DNA from: Tolypothrix sp. PCC 7910
GTDB taxonomy: Bacteria; Cyanobacteriota; Cyanobacteriia; Cyanobacteriales; Nostocaceae
Direction of reading: 5' to 3'
DNA: 64,000 bases
Assembly (NCBI RefSeq): GCF_011769525.1
Contig: NZ_CP050440.1
Coordinates: 2,915,501-2,979,500, forward strand
The position numbers and the translations under genes are program-made. The notes under the pieces are model-generated. The model had not been told where the DNA came from. It ran no database searches and saw only the letters and a list, made by a program, of their open reading frames with translations. Shown here in pieces: positions 9,241 to 20,421 of the stretch. How positions within the stretch are numbered: position 1 is the first letter of the stretch; every line of letters begins with the position of its first letter.

Positions 9241-11679
9241 TTAAAGGTGAATTAACGGCAAAAATTTCATAATATTTGTGACTGTTTTTAGAGTCTTTAA
9301 TTCGGGTACATCTGGTTTAAGTTTTTCTGCGATCGCTAATTTTGGTTCTGCTTGTCTAGGTTGAAAGTTATATAAATAAACAAACGCTAAATAAAGCCAT
9401 GCATAGGGATTTTTGGCATCATATTTAGTTATTTCTGTTAAATTTTGAATTAATTCTGGAACTTGGCGCTGTAAAAGTTGCGATAGAGCTAGAGTATAAC
9501 GCCAATTCACGTTATTTGGTTCATTTTGTAAATAATATTTAGCCGCTAATTCAGTTTGTTTTAAATAGTCTTGGGTAGGGTCATATTGATTAAAATTATC
9601 TATTTGCACAAAGATATTCTCTAGCTTTCCTTGTTGGAACTCTAGGGCTAATTTTGACAATCTAGATATTAAATCCAATGCTGGTGATTTTCCTATATTC
9701 CCTCTATCTGTCACATCTAAATTAATATTAGGAATATTTAAAGGAGTAACTTTATCATTTCTTCTATCTAAATACAGGGCTGATAGTTGATATTTGCCTA
9801 TTGGTATTGATCTAGGGACAAATGTAGCTAGATTCTCATTTACTTGAAAACTACCTTTAGGATGGCATTTAAGACCACAATATAAATTGCCTAAAGCAAT
9901 TGCATGATCGTGATACCAAACCGATTGACCGTTTTGCCATTTTAAAAGTAACAATCCATTTTGCAAATCATCCCATGAACCTGTTATTTGATAACTAATA
10001 GGATTATTTTGTCCTACAACTAACTGATTTGCTATTATTACCTGCTTTAAAGTAACGGGAGAATCACTATTATTTAATTTGTTAATGACTACAGATGGAT
10101 TTATGCGGTGATATAGCCGTAATTTATCACCATTAGGCAATACCCAATCTGACTTTAATTTTAAATCAGGAGAAGATTCTACCAAAGATTTTAATTTGCG
10201 TTTAGTTTCGCCCCTTTCACCTGGTTCCTCTGGTTCATTATCTCTGGTAACATACCACGAAAAATATTGTAAATCTTGCTCTACTTGAGATAATTTAGTA
10301 GTTAATTTTCGTCCATAAACGCGAAAATCAGCTAATGTGCCGAAATAATCTAAAGTAAATTCATTAACTTGAGGAGTAGAAACTGGGATTATTCCTAAAG
10401 TTGATCTTAAGTAGGGATTGCTTTGGTTAATTGTATCGATTAATTGAGTTAGGGGATATTTTTTACCCTCATTATTAGGTAAATGCCTTCCTCCCCATGC
10501 TTGAATTAGGGGTAAGGGAAATAAATTGTTGAGTAAAACTACCCCGCTTAGTCCAATAGCTATGAATCTAATTCTATCAAACCATATATTTTCAATTAAA
10601 TTAAATAAGTAAGCTAAAATTAAACTAATTACAGGAAAACAAGGCAAAATAAATCTAATATCTTTATTTGTGCCCAGCGAACAAAGTATATAACTACTGA
10701 ATAAGAAAATTAATAACCAATTTAAACCGGGTTTATTGCATATAGCTGTAATTGCTTCCTGATTAAATTTGTTTTTAATTAGATAAACTATGAGAATACC
10801 AATGCCTACAAATAATATTGGTAATCCAACGCCATCAAGTATCATATTCGGATAAACTAACCATCCAGCAATAGTTGTGGGTGGCGGATCGCCTTCTGCT
10901 TTACCAACATTGTTAGCATTTAATGCAGAGGTAATAATTGTTAACCAATTTAAACCGTACCAAAAACCACAAATTAACCAAGTGACAATTAAAGCTAAAC
11001 CAGTTTGTAGAAGTTTAATATATTTACGGTTTTTAATAAAGCTAATAACTGTCCAAATGCTAGGTATTAAAATAAAAATAAATCCTGTGGGTTTAGCTAG
11101 CATGAGCAATCCTAGACATAATCCTAAGCCTAGGGTTAATATCAATGAATAAAAACCTGTATAGATATTTTTCCAAATGGTTAAAATTGCAAAAGTTAAA
11201 ATAACAAGTGCCGTTAAACCGTAATCTAATAAATAGTCTGTCCGCATAATTCCTAAAATAGGAAATATCAGACAAAATATACTGGCGGTTAGGCTAATCT
11301 TGCGACTCTCAAATAAATAATTGCCTAAATGATATACGGATACAATAATTATTGCGGTAAACAATAAATTAACTAAACCAGCTTGATCGTATCCTGTACC
11401 AAATAGTAATAAAAAAGGTACAGTAAAAATATAAACAAAAGGTGCGCGGTAACTAGGGGTGAGTTGCCATAAAGATAACCACCAATCACCTGAAAAAATA
11501 TTAAAATTATGAAAAATTCTATAATGATGTAATGCTGTTGTTAAATGGGCACTTTGATCATAAGAGGGAATAGATTCATCTAAAAAAAACCACGTTCTAT
11601 CTATAATGAACGCTAACAACCAAATTATTAATAATATGAAATAATCTTTATTAATTTGAGAAGAATTAGAAGAAGCCAT
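9241..11679 (-). CDS. large GT-C-type glycosyltransferase with C-terminal TPR-like region
   Basis: 812 residues. The N-terminal ~400 residues contain about eleven membrane spans, with LDES (33-36) and SYDQSAH (39-45) in the first loop resembling the family 39 acidic motif. A long soluble middle region (about 420-680) follows, and the last ~130 residues form helical pairs ending in NPYAWLYLAFVYLYNFQP, which look like TPR units. It is the first gene of a leftward pair. The membrane topology fits a polyprenyl-phosphate-dependent transferase whose soluble parts act on the outer side. The sugar and acceptor are not predictable, and the TPR-like assignment is weaker than the GT-C one. Confidence 0.72.
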   Translation of the reverse strand: MASSNSSQINKDYFILLIIWLLAFIIDRTWFFLDESIPSYDQSAHLTTALHHYRIFHNFNIFSGDWWLSLWQLTPSYRAPFVYIFTVPFLLLFGTGYDQAGLVNLLFTAIIIVSVYHLGNYLFESRKISLTASIFCLIFPILGIMRTDYLLDYGLTALVILTFAILTIWKNIYTGFYSLILTLGLGLCLGLLMLAKPTGFIFILIPSIWTVISFIKNRKYIKLLQTGLALIVTWLICGFWYGLNWLTIITSALNANNVGKAEGDPPPTTIAGWLVYPNMILDGVGLPILFVGIGILIVYLIKNKFNQEAITAICNKPGLNWLLIFLFSSYILCSLGTNKDIRFILPCFPVISLILAYLFNLIENIWFDRIRFIAIGLSGVVLLNNLFPLPLIQAWGGRHLPNNEGKKYPLTQLIDTINQSNPYLRSTLGIIPVSTPQVNEFTLDYFGTLADFRVYGRKLTTKLSQVEQDLQYFSWYVTRDNEPEEPGERGETKRKLKSLVESSPDLKLKSDWVLPNGDKLRLYHRINPSVVINKLNNSDSPVTLKQVIIANQLVVGQNNPISYQITGSWDDLQNGLLLLKWQNGQSVWYHDHAIALGNLYCGLKCHPKGSFQVNENLATFVPRSIPIGKYQLSALYLDRRNDKVTPLNIPNINLDVTDRGNIGKSPALDLISRLSKLALEFQQGKLENIFVQIDNFNQYDPTQDYLKQTELAAKYYLQNEPNNVNWRYTLALSQLLQRQVPELIQNLTEITKYDAKNPYAWLYLAFVYLYNFQPRQAEPKLAIAEKLKPDVPELKTLKTVTNIMKFLPLIHL

Positions 11680-11915
11680 ATTGATTAAAAAAATTTACCC
11701 AAGATTGATCATCTGCTACAAACATAGATTTATATTTTCAATAGCCCTCATGATATAGACTTAGCATTTCTTTTATAGCGGTTCTCATATTGGTGAGGTA
11801 CAGCAATAACAAATTAACCGCCGATAAATTGGTACTCTACTATACTAGGAAACGTTATAACGATTCGTAGCCAGTAATTTAGTCCTGAGGCAATCATGAC
11901 TTTAGACTTGTAGTG

Positions 11916-11947
11916 ATACCAATTTAAAAAATAATTGCGGCAGATGG
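11916..11947. repeat. solitary IS630-like terminal inverted repeat
   Basis: ATACCAATTT, an A-rich tract, then GCGGCAGATGG closely match the ends of the IS630-type element at 42629-43791 (right end, inverted: ATACCAATTT...GCGACAGATGG). No matching partner end or transposase was seen nearby, so it is a relic or part of a small non-autonomous element. Confidence 0.55.
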
Positions 11948-13614
11948 ATTGGCAGAAATCTGATATAGAGAGTAATTTTCAATCCAAAATCTAAAATCCA
12001 AAATGATATGGCTTCCCCTATATTATTGCTGACTACGAACTCATCAAGATTGTTGTTGAGCATTCACCCCTGGCTTTTTTCCTATGGAGAGCATTTTAGT
12101 ACTGAACTGACACATAAGTGGCGATCGCATCTCATTTTAATTGCTCCTACTTACCAACAGCCGTCATGAACTGCGTACACTAGCACCCATGAAAATCTCT
12201 TCTTCCAGTCAACAGTCATCCGTCATCCGTCAACACTATTTACAAGTCAGCCATTAACGCCAGGTTTTTGCACAACCAAGGATGAAAATCTGTCTTTCCT
12301 ATGACGGTAATTGCTACAACGCGGGAAACCCGACGACAGTTGCCTCAAGTCGGGGAACAAGGCACTGTCTCCGTAACGCACTGCCTTCCCAATGCCCATT
12401 TTCAAGGTAGTATCTTAGCAGTTGCAATCAAAGTAATTACCACTGAGTTTTATTGTTTACATAAATTGTATTGTTCTAAGACCAGATTGAGAACTTGGGT
12501 TTAATACTGTTTACACAAGTGCTATACTTTGTGTCATTATTGATGCCTCGTCTCAGCTTTTAAGTTAAGTGGCAATTCAAAATCTGTTAAATCAAAGCAA
12601 ATTATATCTATGCAAGCGGCATAAATATAACTACCCTGTATAATTTGAAACTTTTTATTTTAGAAAAATACTTGAAAAATGCTGATGACAGTTCTCACAG
12701 CGGAATTTATATTTTAATTAATCGGAAGTTATGATATGATTACAGCCAACTACTAGGACTTTCTCCGTAAATATACTATACTCTAATTATTAAATCTATG
12801 AATTCATAAAATACAGACAAATTTGATTATTTTAGCTGTTTGCCATTAGTAATAATTCTTAAACACTTAATTAATAAAGTATCAGTCTCAAAATCTATAG
12901 TTTAGATACTAATAATATTTTCTTTACTGTCATGCTTAAAGAGTATCTAACTTAACGACTAAGTTTATTTAAGCAATGAGAAACTATATTTAATTGAATG
13001 TAGTCTATTTAGTTTATGGCATCAAACAGTAACAGCCAGAGAGTTGATAATTTAACTTTTTCTTAAAAAGAAAAAAATCACTCTCAGTAGTACAATATAC
13101 TTGATAAACTATGAAACTGAATAATTCGTTAAATGCTGGGAGCTTATATATAGCATAGTGCATACGACAATTTAAGTGTCAACCTCTTGCATAAAAGCAA
13201 AACAAAGCTTATTACTAATAGGTAAAGAGCTTGCAAATTAATCAACTGACTAGATAAGGTAGCTGACTTAGTTCGGTAATCGTACTAGCATACATCTTGA
13301 AAAGTACATTCACTTAATTATGATTGTACTGTTTCGTAGATTTAACTATTGATATTTACAAGTACAAATTCTGACCTTTGCAGTTTTGGTCTTGGGCATT
13401 CCACATTACCAAAAATTGTCAGGGTAGTATTTATTGTGAAGCCAGATAATCTAGGTTTCAGTGAAACTTGTTATATCTATATGACCGAATGCTAAATTAT
13501 CTGTTAATCTTGATTCAAATTTCGGGATTATCAATATTTATCTTTGTATCTAAGTATCTAGAGAAAATGTGTTATAACTTACCGTCAGGTACTTAACTGA
13601 TGGTTAGTCCCTTG

Positions 13615-13620
13615 AAGGAG
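13615..13620 (+). promoter_or_regulatory. ribosome binding site AAGGAG
   Basis: AAGGAG lies 9 nt before the GTG at 13630 and decides that start for the deacetylase gene. Confidence 0.75.
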
Positions 13621-13629
13621 CTATTTTAA

Positions 13630-14538
13630 GTGGAAAACAGTAAGTCGTTTTTTTGGCCACAAGGAATATTGATTGCATTAGTTGCCTTATTTGGGACTTT
13701 CAGTCTTGGTTTGATGATGCTTGTCAAACCAAATGCCTCTGATGCTCAAAGTCAGCCTAGTATAAGTGAAACTACCGTATCTGCTCAAGCAGGAACTCAA
13801 CAGCGGATAGAAAGTTTAAAGGCGACAATGCTGACAAGCTGGCAACAACAAGCCCAAGCTAAGGGTATGGCTTATCCTTTACCAGACAGTTTTCTAGGGG
13901 CAACCATCAAAGAAGCAAAACTTACTCAAGGGCAAAAAGTCATTGCACTGACTTTTGATGATGGCCCTTGGCCTGAAAGTACTGCACAAGTACTAGATAT
14001 TCTTAAAAAAAATGATATTAAAGCGACATTTTTTGTTGTTGGTCAAAATGTCAAAAATTTTCCTGATCTGTTGAAGCGGGTAGTGGCTGATGGCCACATT
14101 GTTGCCAACCATACCTGGCATCACTGGTATCATTTTATGAATCCACAAACCGCTGCTTATGAAATCGACCACACAACAGACATCATTTTTAAAACAACTG
14201 GTGTCAAAACAAATCTGTTTCGTCCACCCGGAGGCATAATGCATAATGGCGTAGCTAATTATGCAAAAAATAGTAAGTATGCACTTATCATGTGGTCTTC
14301 TGACTCTATGGACTACTCCCGTCCTAGTGTGCCACGGTTAATCAATAATGTTTTCCGAGAAGCAAAACCAGGCGGAATCGTTTTGATGCATGATGGTGGT
14401 GGCAATCGTTCGCAGACAGTGGAAGCTTTACCAACTATTATTGCTAGATTTAAGAAGGAAGGTTACAGTTTTGTGACTATTCCAGAACTTTTAGAAATGC
14501 AAGATAAAGAGCAAAAGTTAATTGCAAATAAAAAGTAA
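13630..14538 (+). CDS. membrane-anchored polysaccharide deacetylase (NodB domain)
   Basis: 302 residues from GTG. One N-terminal membrane segment (about 10-33) anchors the protein with its domain outside the cytoplasm. The NodB fold covers about 103-290 and shows all catalytic motifs: TFDDGPWPE (D110, D111), HTWHH (H161 and H165, metal ligands), RPPGG, SDSMDYSRP and VLMHDGGG. Family members remove N- or O-acetyl groups from peptidoglycan, chitin-like or exopolysaccharide chains in a metal-dependent way; the substrate is not predictable here. It is a single gene with a strong terminator. A very long AT-rich upstream region is unusual. Confidence 0.92.
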   Translation: MENSKSFFWPQGILIALVALFGTFSLGLMMLVKPNASDAQSQPSISETTVSAQAGTQQRIESLKATMLTSWQQQAQAKGMAYPLPDSFLGATIKEAKLTQGQKVIALTFDDGPWPESTAQVLDILKKNDIKATFFVVGQNVKNFPDLLKRVVADGHIVANHTWHHWYHFMNPQTAAYEIDHTTDIIFKTTGVKTNLFRPPGGIMHNGVANYAKNSKYALIMWSSDSMDYSRPSVPRLINNVFREAKPGGIVLMHDGGGNRSQTVEALPTIIARFKKEGYSFVTIPELLEMQDKEQKLIANKK

Positions 14539-14581
14539 AAGTTAATTACTAATAATTGACAATTAAGTTAAAAATTAAGAT

Positions 14582-14640
14582 ACCTCACCTATGTTTTAGG
14601 TATTGGCTTTTAGCCTTTCCAAAACATAGGTGAGGTTTTT
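14582..14640 (+). terminator. strong rho-independent terminator
   Basis: Perfect 16-bp arms (ACCTCACCTATGTTTT, 14582-14597, and its complement, 14621-14636) are followed by T5. It ends the deacetylase transcript 43 bp after its stop. The stem may also work on the opposite strand. Confidence 0.9.
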
Positions 14641-14699
14641 AATCTGTGCCACATTTAACTTGCACATTGATTTGGAGGCGGAACGATAATACCAAATTA

Positions 14700-14730
14700 C
14701 AAAAAACAGGGTGAGCATGATGCCCACCCT
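14700..14730 (-). terminator. terminator downstream of glsF
   Basis: An 11-bp stem with one mismatch (AGGGTGGGCAT/ATGCTCACCCT read leftward) is followed on the minus strand by GTTTTTTGT. It lies 186 bp beyond the glsF stop. Confidence 0.7.
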
Positions 14731-14915
14731 AAAAGAAGTATTAGCTGTTAATTGTATTAGGAAATCCCTAACAATTAAACACAATTAAGTAAGCCAGTGG
14801 AAATAAACCAAACTATGTTAAGAAACGTATATGGCTTGAAATCCTTACCAATGACCAATGACTAAGGACAAATGACAGCCTCAGGCAGTTATCTTTAATT
14901 TCGCCGACCTACTTA

Positions 14916-17900
14916 CTAAACTGTACTCAACTGTTTAATTTGAGGATTAGCTTCTGCACTATCAGCTTCGGAAGGTGGAACTAATTGCCAGAATTTAGGT
15001 AAAAATTCTTGCCAGTTTTGCAGAATTAACTTCGCTTTTGGTGAACCAGTGCGATCGCAATGGGTTTGAATTAATTCTTGCAGTTGTTTCTCCCCGGCTT
15101 CTGTGACTACTCGCTGAATTTTGACAATATCCTTATTGACTAATTCAGGGAAGGAACCATCTTCATCCAAGAAGTAAGCTAATCCGCCAGTCATCCCCGC
15201 CGCGACGTTGCGTCCGACTTTACCCAGGACGACAATCACACCACCAGTCATATATTCACAGCAGTGATCGCCTGCGCCTTCAATGACTGCTAAACCTTTG
15301 GAATTACGTACAGCAAAGCGTTCTCCTGCTAAACCGTTGGCAAATAGTACCCCACCAGTAGCACCGTAGAGGCAGGTATTGCCAACAATTACGTTTTGTG
15401 CAGGGTTATAGGTAGCATTAGCAGGGGGTTTGATGATGATTTCACCACCATGCATTCCTTTACCGACATAGTCGTTAGCTTCTCCTTCTAAGCGGAGAAT
15501 CATCCCGGGGAGGTTGAAGGCTCCAAAACTTTGCCCTACACTACCTTGGAAGTTGAGATGAATTTGTCCTGCGAAGCCACTATCGCCATATTCAGATGCG
15601 ATCGCACCTGCTAATCTTGCACCGACTGTTCTATCGGTGTTCACGATTTTCACAGTTTTAGCGATGGTAGATTGGTGGCGAATTGCTGCTTTAATATCTG
15701 GATCGGCCAGCAATTCATCATCTACAACCGGGCCGTTGCTGTGAACTTCTTCATGCACTAACCAGCTACGGTCATTTTTGGTATCTGGTAACTGCACTAA
15801 GCAGTTGAGATTGAGTGATTGGGTTTTGGTGAGTTTGATATCCTCACGCTGTTTTAGCAAATCTGCACGTCCAATTACTTCCGATAGCGAACGGTAACCT
15901 AGTTTCGCTAAAAGACTCCGCACTTCTTCCGCAATAAAGTAGAAGAAATTAACGACATGTTCGGGCATACCTGTAAACCGCTTGCGTAGTTCTTCTTTTT
16001 GGGAAGCAACACCTACAGGACAGTTATTGGTATGGCAGATCCGCGCCATAATGCAGCCTTCAGCAATCATGGCGATGGAACCAAAACCGAATTCTTCGCC
16101 ACCCATCAATGCACCTATTAGCACATCCCAGCCACTCTTGAGACCGCCATCTACACGCAGAATGACGCGATCGCGCAGGCTGTTTTGCATTAATACGCGA
16201 TGCACTTCACTCAATCCGAGTTCCCACGGCGAACCTGCGTGTTTAATCGAACTTAGTGGTGATGCACCTGTACCGCCGTCATGACCAGAAATTTGGATGA
16301 TATCAGCGTTAGCTTTCGCTACCCCAGCCGCAATGGTACCAATACCAATTTCTGCAACTAACTTCACAGATACCTGCGCTTTCGGGTTAATTTGATGCAG
16401 GTCAAAAATTAGCTGGGCGAGGTCTTCAATGGAGTAGATGTCATGGTGTGGTGGTGGGGAAATTAATGTGACACCTGGCTTAGAACGCCGCAACATCGCA
16501 ATGTAAGGGCTGACCTTTGGCCCTGGTAATTGTCCACCTTCCCCAGGCTTGGCACCTTGAGCAATTTTAATTTCAATTTGTTTGGCGCTGGCTAAGTAAC
16601 CTGGTGTGACACCAAATCTTCCCGATGCAACTTGCTTAATGGCGCTGGAAGCTGTGTCACCATTCCGCAACCCTCTTAAATGGGGGAGAGTAGCTGATTG
16701 GCCAGATTCATCAACATCATCTAAAACTTTATAGCGGACTGGATCTTCGCCACCTTCTCCAGAGTTGGATTTACCGCCAATCCGGTTCATGGCGATCGCT
16801 AAAGTTTCGTGGGCTTCTCTGGACAACGCACCTAAAGACATCCCACCTGTGCAGAAGCGTTTGACAATCTCGCTGATTGATTCGACTTCTTCTAAAGGAA
16901 TGGAGGCGCGATCGCTTTGGAAATCTAACAAGTCGCGCAAGGCGGTGACTGGGCGATTTTGTAGGTGTTGTTTGTAAACTTCGTAGTGGTCGTATTGCTT
17001 CCCATCTACAGCTTTATGCAATGCTTTAGCTAGTTCGGGGCTATTCATGTGATATTCGCCACCACGACGGTACTGCACAAAGCCCAAGTTTTCTAGTTTC
17101 TTAATTGTCAGTTCGGGGAAAGCTTTTTGATGGAAGGAGAGAATTTCTTGAGCTAAATCGCTGACAGTCAACCCACCAATGCGGGAAGCTGTTCCTTTAA
17201 ATCCCAGTGCTAATAAATCTCCACCAATCCCAATAGCTTCAAATATTTGCGCTGCTTGATAGCTAGAAAGCAGCGAAATTCCCATTTTTGAGAGAATTTT
17301 CAGCAATCCAGAGGCGACGGCTTTGCGATAGTTAGCGATCGCTTGGTCTAGGGTAATGCTAGCAATTTGACCCCGAGCCATAAACTGCTGAGTTTTAGGA
17401 TCGCCCCACCAATCGCGGACTGTATCTAAAGCCATATAAGGACAAACTGCACCAGCACCATAGCCAATTAAACAGCCAAAGTGATGGGTACTCCAACATT
17501 GAGCAGTATCAACAATCAACGATGCTTTCATCCGCAACCCTTCACGGATCAGGTGATGGTGTACTGCACCTACAGCCAATAATGGTGGAATATAGCTGTA
17601 TTCGGTTCCTAGAGGAGAGCGATCGCTCAATATCAAAATCTTTGCACCCGCCCGCACCGATTCCGCAGCTTTGGCTTGTAAAGCCTCTACGGCTGCTTTT
17701 AGACCTTCTGGCCCTGCGGCAATTTCAAATAAAGTTGACAATTGAGCAGTAGTAAAGCCAGAGAGTTTGATCGCCTCTAATTCTGCTTCAGTTAGTACTG
17801 GCGAATCCAGTTTGATTCTCTTAGCATATTCTGGCTTCACTTCTAATAAGTTACCCCGTTCGCCTAGCTCGACTTTCAGAGACATAACTAGCTTTTCTCT

Positions 17901-19616
17901 GAGTGGGTCAATAGCTGGGTTGGTGACTTGAGCAAAGCGCTGTTTAAAATAGTCATACAGCAAGTGGGGTTTTTCGGACAGCACTGCTAAGGGAATATCG
18001 TCACCCATACAGAAAGTTGGCTCTGAACCTTGCATAGCCATCGGTTGAATCACCATCTCCACATCTTCTGTGGTGTAACCAAAGGCTACTTGTTGTTGCA
18101 GCAAGGTTTGTCTGTCAATTTTATCTGTGGGTATGTGTCCGTTGTTAGTTGCAGCATAGCCGTTACCGTTGCTGTTGGTTGCCCCATTGCCATTGCCATT
18201 GGTAGCTGAAGACTGAAGAGATACCAATGATTTCAGATCTTGGCGATGCTGTTGCAACCATTCCCCATAGGGGTGTTGCTTCGCAATCCGCTGTTTTATC
18301 TCCCAATTTTTTAGCACTTCATTGGTATTTAAATCCACGGCAATCATTTGCCCTGGGCCAAGTCTACCTTTTTCCACGATGTTAGCTTCTGGTAAGTCTA
18401 CTACACCAGCTTCGGAAGCAACGACAATGTAGTCGTCTTTGGTGATGACATAGCGAGCTGGTCTTAGCCCGTTACGATCTAATGTGGCACCAACTTTTTG
18501 CCCATCACTAAAGACTAAAAGTGCTGGGCCGTCCCACGCTTCTTGCAAGCCGCTGTAGTACTCGTAGAAATCGGTAATCTCGGGATAATCCTGTAACGAA
18601 GGCTGATTTTGGTAAGCTTCTGGAACCAGCATCATTAAGCCTTCTAAGGGACTGCGGCCAGAACGCACCAATAGTTCTAAGACGTTATCTAAAGTGGCAG
18701 AGTCGCTATTGTCAATATGAACTAAGGGCTTGAATTCTTCAATGCGATCGCCCCAAACTGGATTGGCTAAACTCGCTTCTCGCGCCATCATCCAGTTGAT
18801 ATTACCCAACAAAGTGTTGATTTCGCCGTTATGACCCAACAACCGCATTGGTTGCGCTAAAGGCCATTTGGGCATAGTGTTGGTGCTAAATCGGCGGTGA
18901 TAAACAGCAAAGGCACTTTTGTAAGCGGGATTTTTTAAATCGAGATAAAAATCTCCCAACACCGCGGAACGCACCATGCCTTTATAGACTATTGTCCGGC
19001 TCGACAGAGAACAAATGTAAAAGTCCTCAGAGATGTTTTTTGCAGCTTTAAAAATGCGACGACGGGTAATATAAAGCGCCCTTTCTAGTTCTTCACCATT
19101 TTTGTTGGCAGATGCTAGAAAAATCTGCTCAATTTGGGGCTGATTTTCTTTTGCTTGTATCCCTAATGTCTCAGGTTTTACTGGAACTACGCGCCAGCCC
19201 AGTATAGTGAATTGTTCCTCGGCCGCAATTTCCTCAACCATTGCTCGGGATTTTGCGGCTGCTTGGGAGTCTTGAGGTAAAAAGATCATCCCTACAGCAA
19301 AATTACCTGTAGATGAAGATTCTATCCCCTTTTGGATATACTCTTGCTGGAATAACTCCCAAGGTATAGCGGTCAATATCCCTGCACCATCCCCTGAGTC
19401 TTGATCGGCACTACAACCACCCCGATGTTCCAAGCAAGTTAAGGCTGTTAAGGCTTTGGCAATAATTTCGTGGCTTGCAGAATTTTGGCGATGGGCAATG
19501 AATCCCACACCACAGGCATCTCTTTCCTCAACTAACCACCTTTGCCCCTGATAACTATCTTTTTCCGTATCTGCAAATGACATGTTCTGCACTTGATTCC
19601 TTGGTGTATTATTCAT
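14916..19616 (-). CDS. glsF: ferredoxin-dependent glutamate synthase
   Basis: 1566 residues. It converts glutamine plus 2-oxoglutarate to two glutamates, the second half of the GS-GOGAT ammonium assimilation cycle. After a short propeptide, C35 of ACGVGFIAH is the expected N-terminal nucleophile of the class II glutaminase domain. The central domain, the FMN-binding synthase domain ([23 protein letters not shown]) and the 3Fe-4S cysteines in CHTNNCPVG follow, and the C-terminal GXGXG beta-helix ends the protein. No gltD partner lies nearby and the length fits the ferredoxin type rather than the NADPH type. An Asn/Gly-rich insert at about 464-492 sits in the linker after the glutaminase domain. 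No GTA-N8-TAC NtcA site was found upstream. Confidence 0.95.
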   Translation of the reverse strand: MNNTPRNQVQNMSFADTEKDSYQGQRWLVEERDACGVGFIAHRQNSASHEIIAKALTALTCLEHRGGCSADQDSGDGAGILTAIPWELFQQEYIQKGIESSSTGNFAVGMIFLPQDSQAAAKSRAMVEEIAAEEQFTILGWRVVPVKPETLGIQAKENQPQIEQIFLASANKNGEELERALYITRRRIFKAAKNISEDFYICSLSSRTIVYKGMVRSAVLGDFYLDLKNPAYKSAFAVYHRRFSTNTMPKWPLAQPMRLLGHNGEINTLLGNINWMMAREASLANPVWGDRIEEFKPLVHIDNSDSATLDNVLELLVRSGRSPLEGLMMLVPEAYQNQPSLQDYPEITDFYEYYSGLQEAWDGPALLVFSDGQKVGATLDRNGLRPARYVITKDDYIVVASEAGVVDLPEANIVEKGRLGPGQMIAVDLNTNEVLKNWEIKQRIAKQHPYGEWLQQHRQDLKSLVSLQSSATNGNGNGATNSNGNGYAATNNGHIPTDKIDRQTLLQQQVAFGYTTEDVEMVIQPMAMQGSEPTFCMGDDIPLAVLSEKPHLLYDYFKQRFAQVTNPAIDPLREKLVMSLKVELGERGNLLEVKPEYAKRIKLDSPVLTEAELEAIKLSGFTTAQLSTLFEIAAGPEGLKAAVEALQAKAAESVRAGAKILILSDRSPLGTEYSYIPPLLAVGAVHHHLIREGLRMKASLIVDTAQCWSTHHFGCLIGYGAGAVCPYMALDTVRDWWGDPKTQQFMARGQIASITLDQAIANYRKAVASGLLKILSKMGISLLSSYQAAQIFEAIGIGGDLLALGFKGTASRIGGLTVSDLAQEILSFHQKAFPELTIKKLENLGFVQYRRGGEYHMNSPELAKALHKAVDGKQYDHYEVYKQHLQNRPVTALRDLLDFQSDRASIPLEEVESISEIVKRFCTGGMSLGALSREAHETLAIAMNRIGGKSNSGEGGEDPVRYKVLDDVDESGQSATLPHLRGLRNGDTASSAIKQVASGRFGVTPGYLASAKQIEIKIAQGAKPGEGGQLPGPKVSPYIAMLRRSKPGVTLISPPPHHDIYSIEDLAQLIFDLHQINPKAQVSVKLVAEIGIGTIAAGVAKANADIIQISGHDGGTGASPLSSIKHAGSPWELGLSEVHRVLMQNSLRDRVILRVDGGLKSGWDVLIGALMGGEEFGFGSIAMIAEGCIMARICHTNNCPVGVASQKEELRKRFTGMPEHVVNFFYFIAEEVRSLLAKLGYRSLSEVIGRADLLKQREDIKLTKTQSLNLNCLVQLPDTKNDRSWLVHEEVHSNGPVVDDELLADPDIKAAIRHQSTIAKTVKIVNTDRTVGARLAGAIASEYGDSGFAGQIHLNFQGSVGQSFGAFNLPGMILRLEGEANDYVGKGMHGGEIIIKPPANATYNPAQNVIVGNTCLYGATGGVLFANGLAGERFAVRNSKGLAVIEGAGDHCCEYMTGGVIVVLGKVGRNVAAGMTGGLAYFLDEDGSFPELVNKDIVKIQRVVTEAGEKQLQELIQTHCDRTGSPKAKLILQNWQEFLPKFWQLVPPSEADSAEANPQIKQLSTV

Positions 19617-20421
19617 AGCCTAATCCTGAAATGCTGAGTTACTAATTTTGCCGCCGCCAATGAGAAAAATTTCTAAGATTTTTCAGTGGAGAATATAGAC
19701 ATTCACCGAAATTTAGGGAAAAAAAATTTTAACTTCGGTCAGTTGTTGTTGTTCTCCCGTGTTAAAATAATCGCGTTATTTTTTATGTGTTTATGCTGAG
19801 TTAGACAAATTACTTTTGCCCTAAATGCCTTTATATTTATATCCTGCGTGAAGCTAAGTAGTTTCTCAATTCTTGCTTTTCCAGATGATGGCTATTTTTC
19901 AAGTAAAGCTAGTAATAGCTCACCTGAAACGAAAATCAATCTGATCGCTTCACCAATTTTGTTGCCGAAATTACCTGATTGCGGGAACAAAATCAGCCTA
20001 TTACACTATATGCCCATTTGACAATTCCTAAATATTTCTGTTGTTATCTAGATTTTGGTTAATTATCGATTGCCACTTGCGTTACTACTAGCTATACCTC
20101 ACTTAAGTAGCAACAGTAGCAAACATCGGTGAGGAGGGAATATTGTAATCCAGCGCTGATTTCTAAAACTACCGTCTTAGACTACTGGAAGTGCCAGTTA
20201 AAACACTTAATTGCAGTGGTTTGGATTAAAAAATGCTTGTTTGTGTCTACAAGAGATAACAAGCCATCCTATATATTATCACGTTTTTTGATAGCTTTGA
20301 TCATAGTTTTTTTAGATTTTTGCATCATAAGTCAACTTACATTTTGGGTGATAGCTTTCAAAAGTACCAGCAAATCATGTTAAAAATGCCGCATTATTAT
20401 CGACAAAAGTGTCCCACTGCT
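19617..20421. other. divergent spacer between glsF and the glycosidase-like gene
   Basis: About 800 bp. It should hold the glsF promoter (leftward) and that of the next gene. AT-rich runs are present, but no motif good enough to call. An open frame at 20129-20383 resembles no known protein and is not accepted. Confidence 0.5.

Larger units (their letters stand above)
11680..13629. other. 1.95-kb gene-free, AT-rich region
   Basis: No supported protein gene or RNA gene. It contains a solitary IS630-like end at 11916-11947, a copy-like tract of ATCCGTCATCCGTCAACA near 12214-12232, a GC-richer block at 12300-12400 that opens a spurious 67-codon frame, and about 1.1 kb of strongly AT-rich DNA directly before the deacetylase gene. 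It could hold a long leader, a small RNA or decayed sequence. Confidence 0.6.

Noticed and set aside
12301-12504. 67-codon open frame in the 1.95-kb spacer
   Set aside because: Composition resembles a GC-rich intergenic repeat block, there is no ribosome binding site, and the product resembles no known protein.
14596-14784. 62-codon leftward frame
   Set aside because: It overlaps two terminator hairpins and has no coding character.
19617-20128. Expected NtcA site or glutamine riboswitch before glsF
   Set aside because: A scan for GTA-N8-TAC and for the conserved glnA-RNA core found none.
20129-20383. 84-codon frame before the glycosidase-like gene
   Set aside because: It overlaps the probable promoter and leader of the next gene and matches nothing recognisable.
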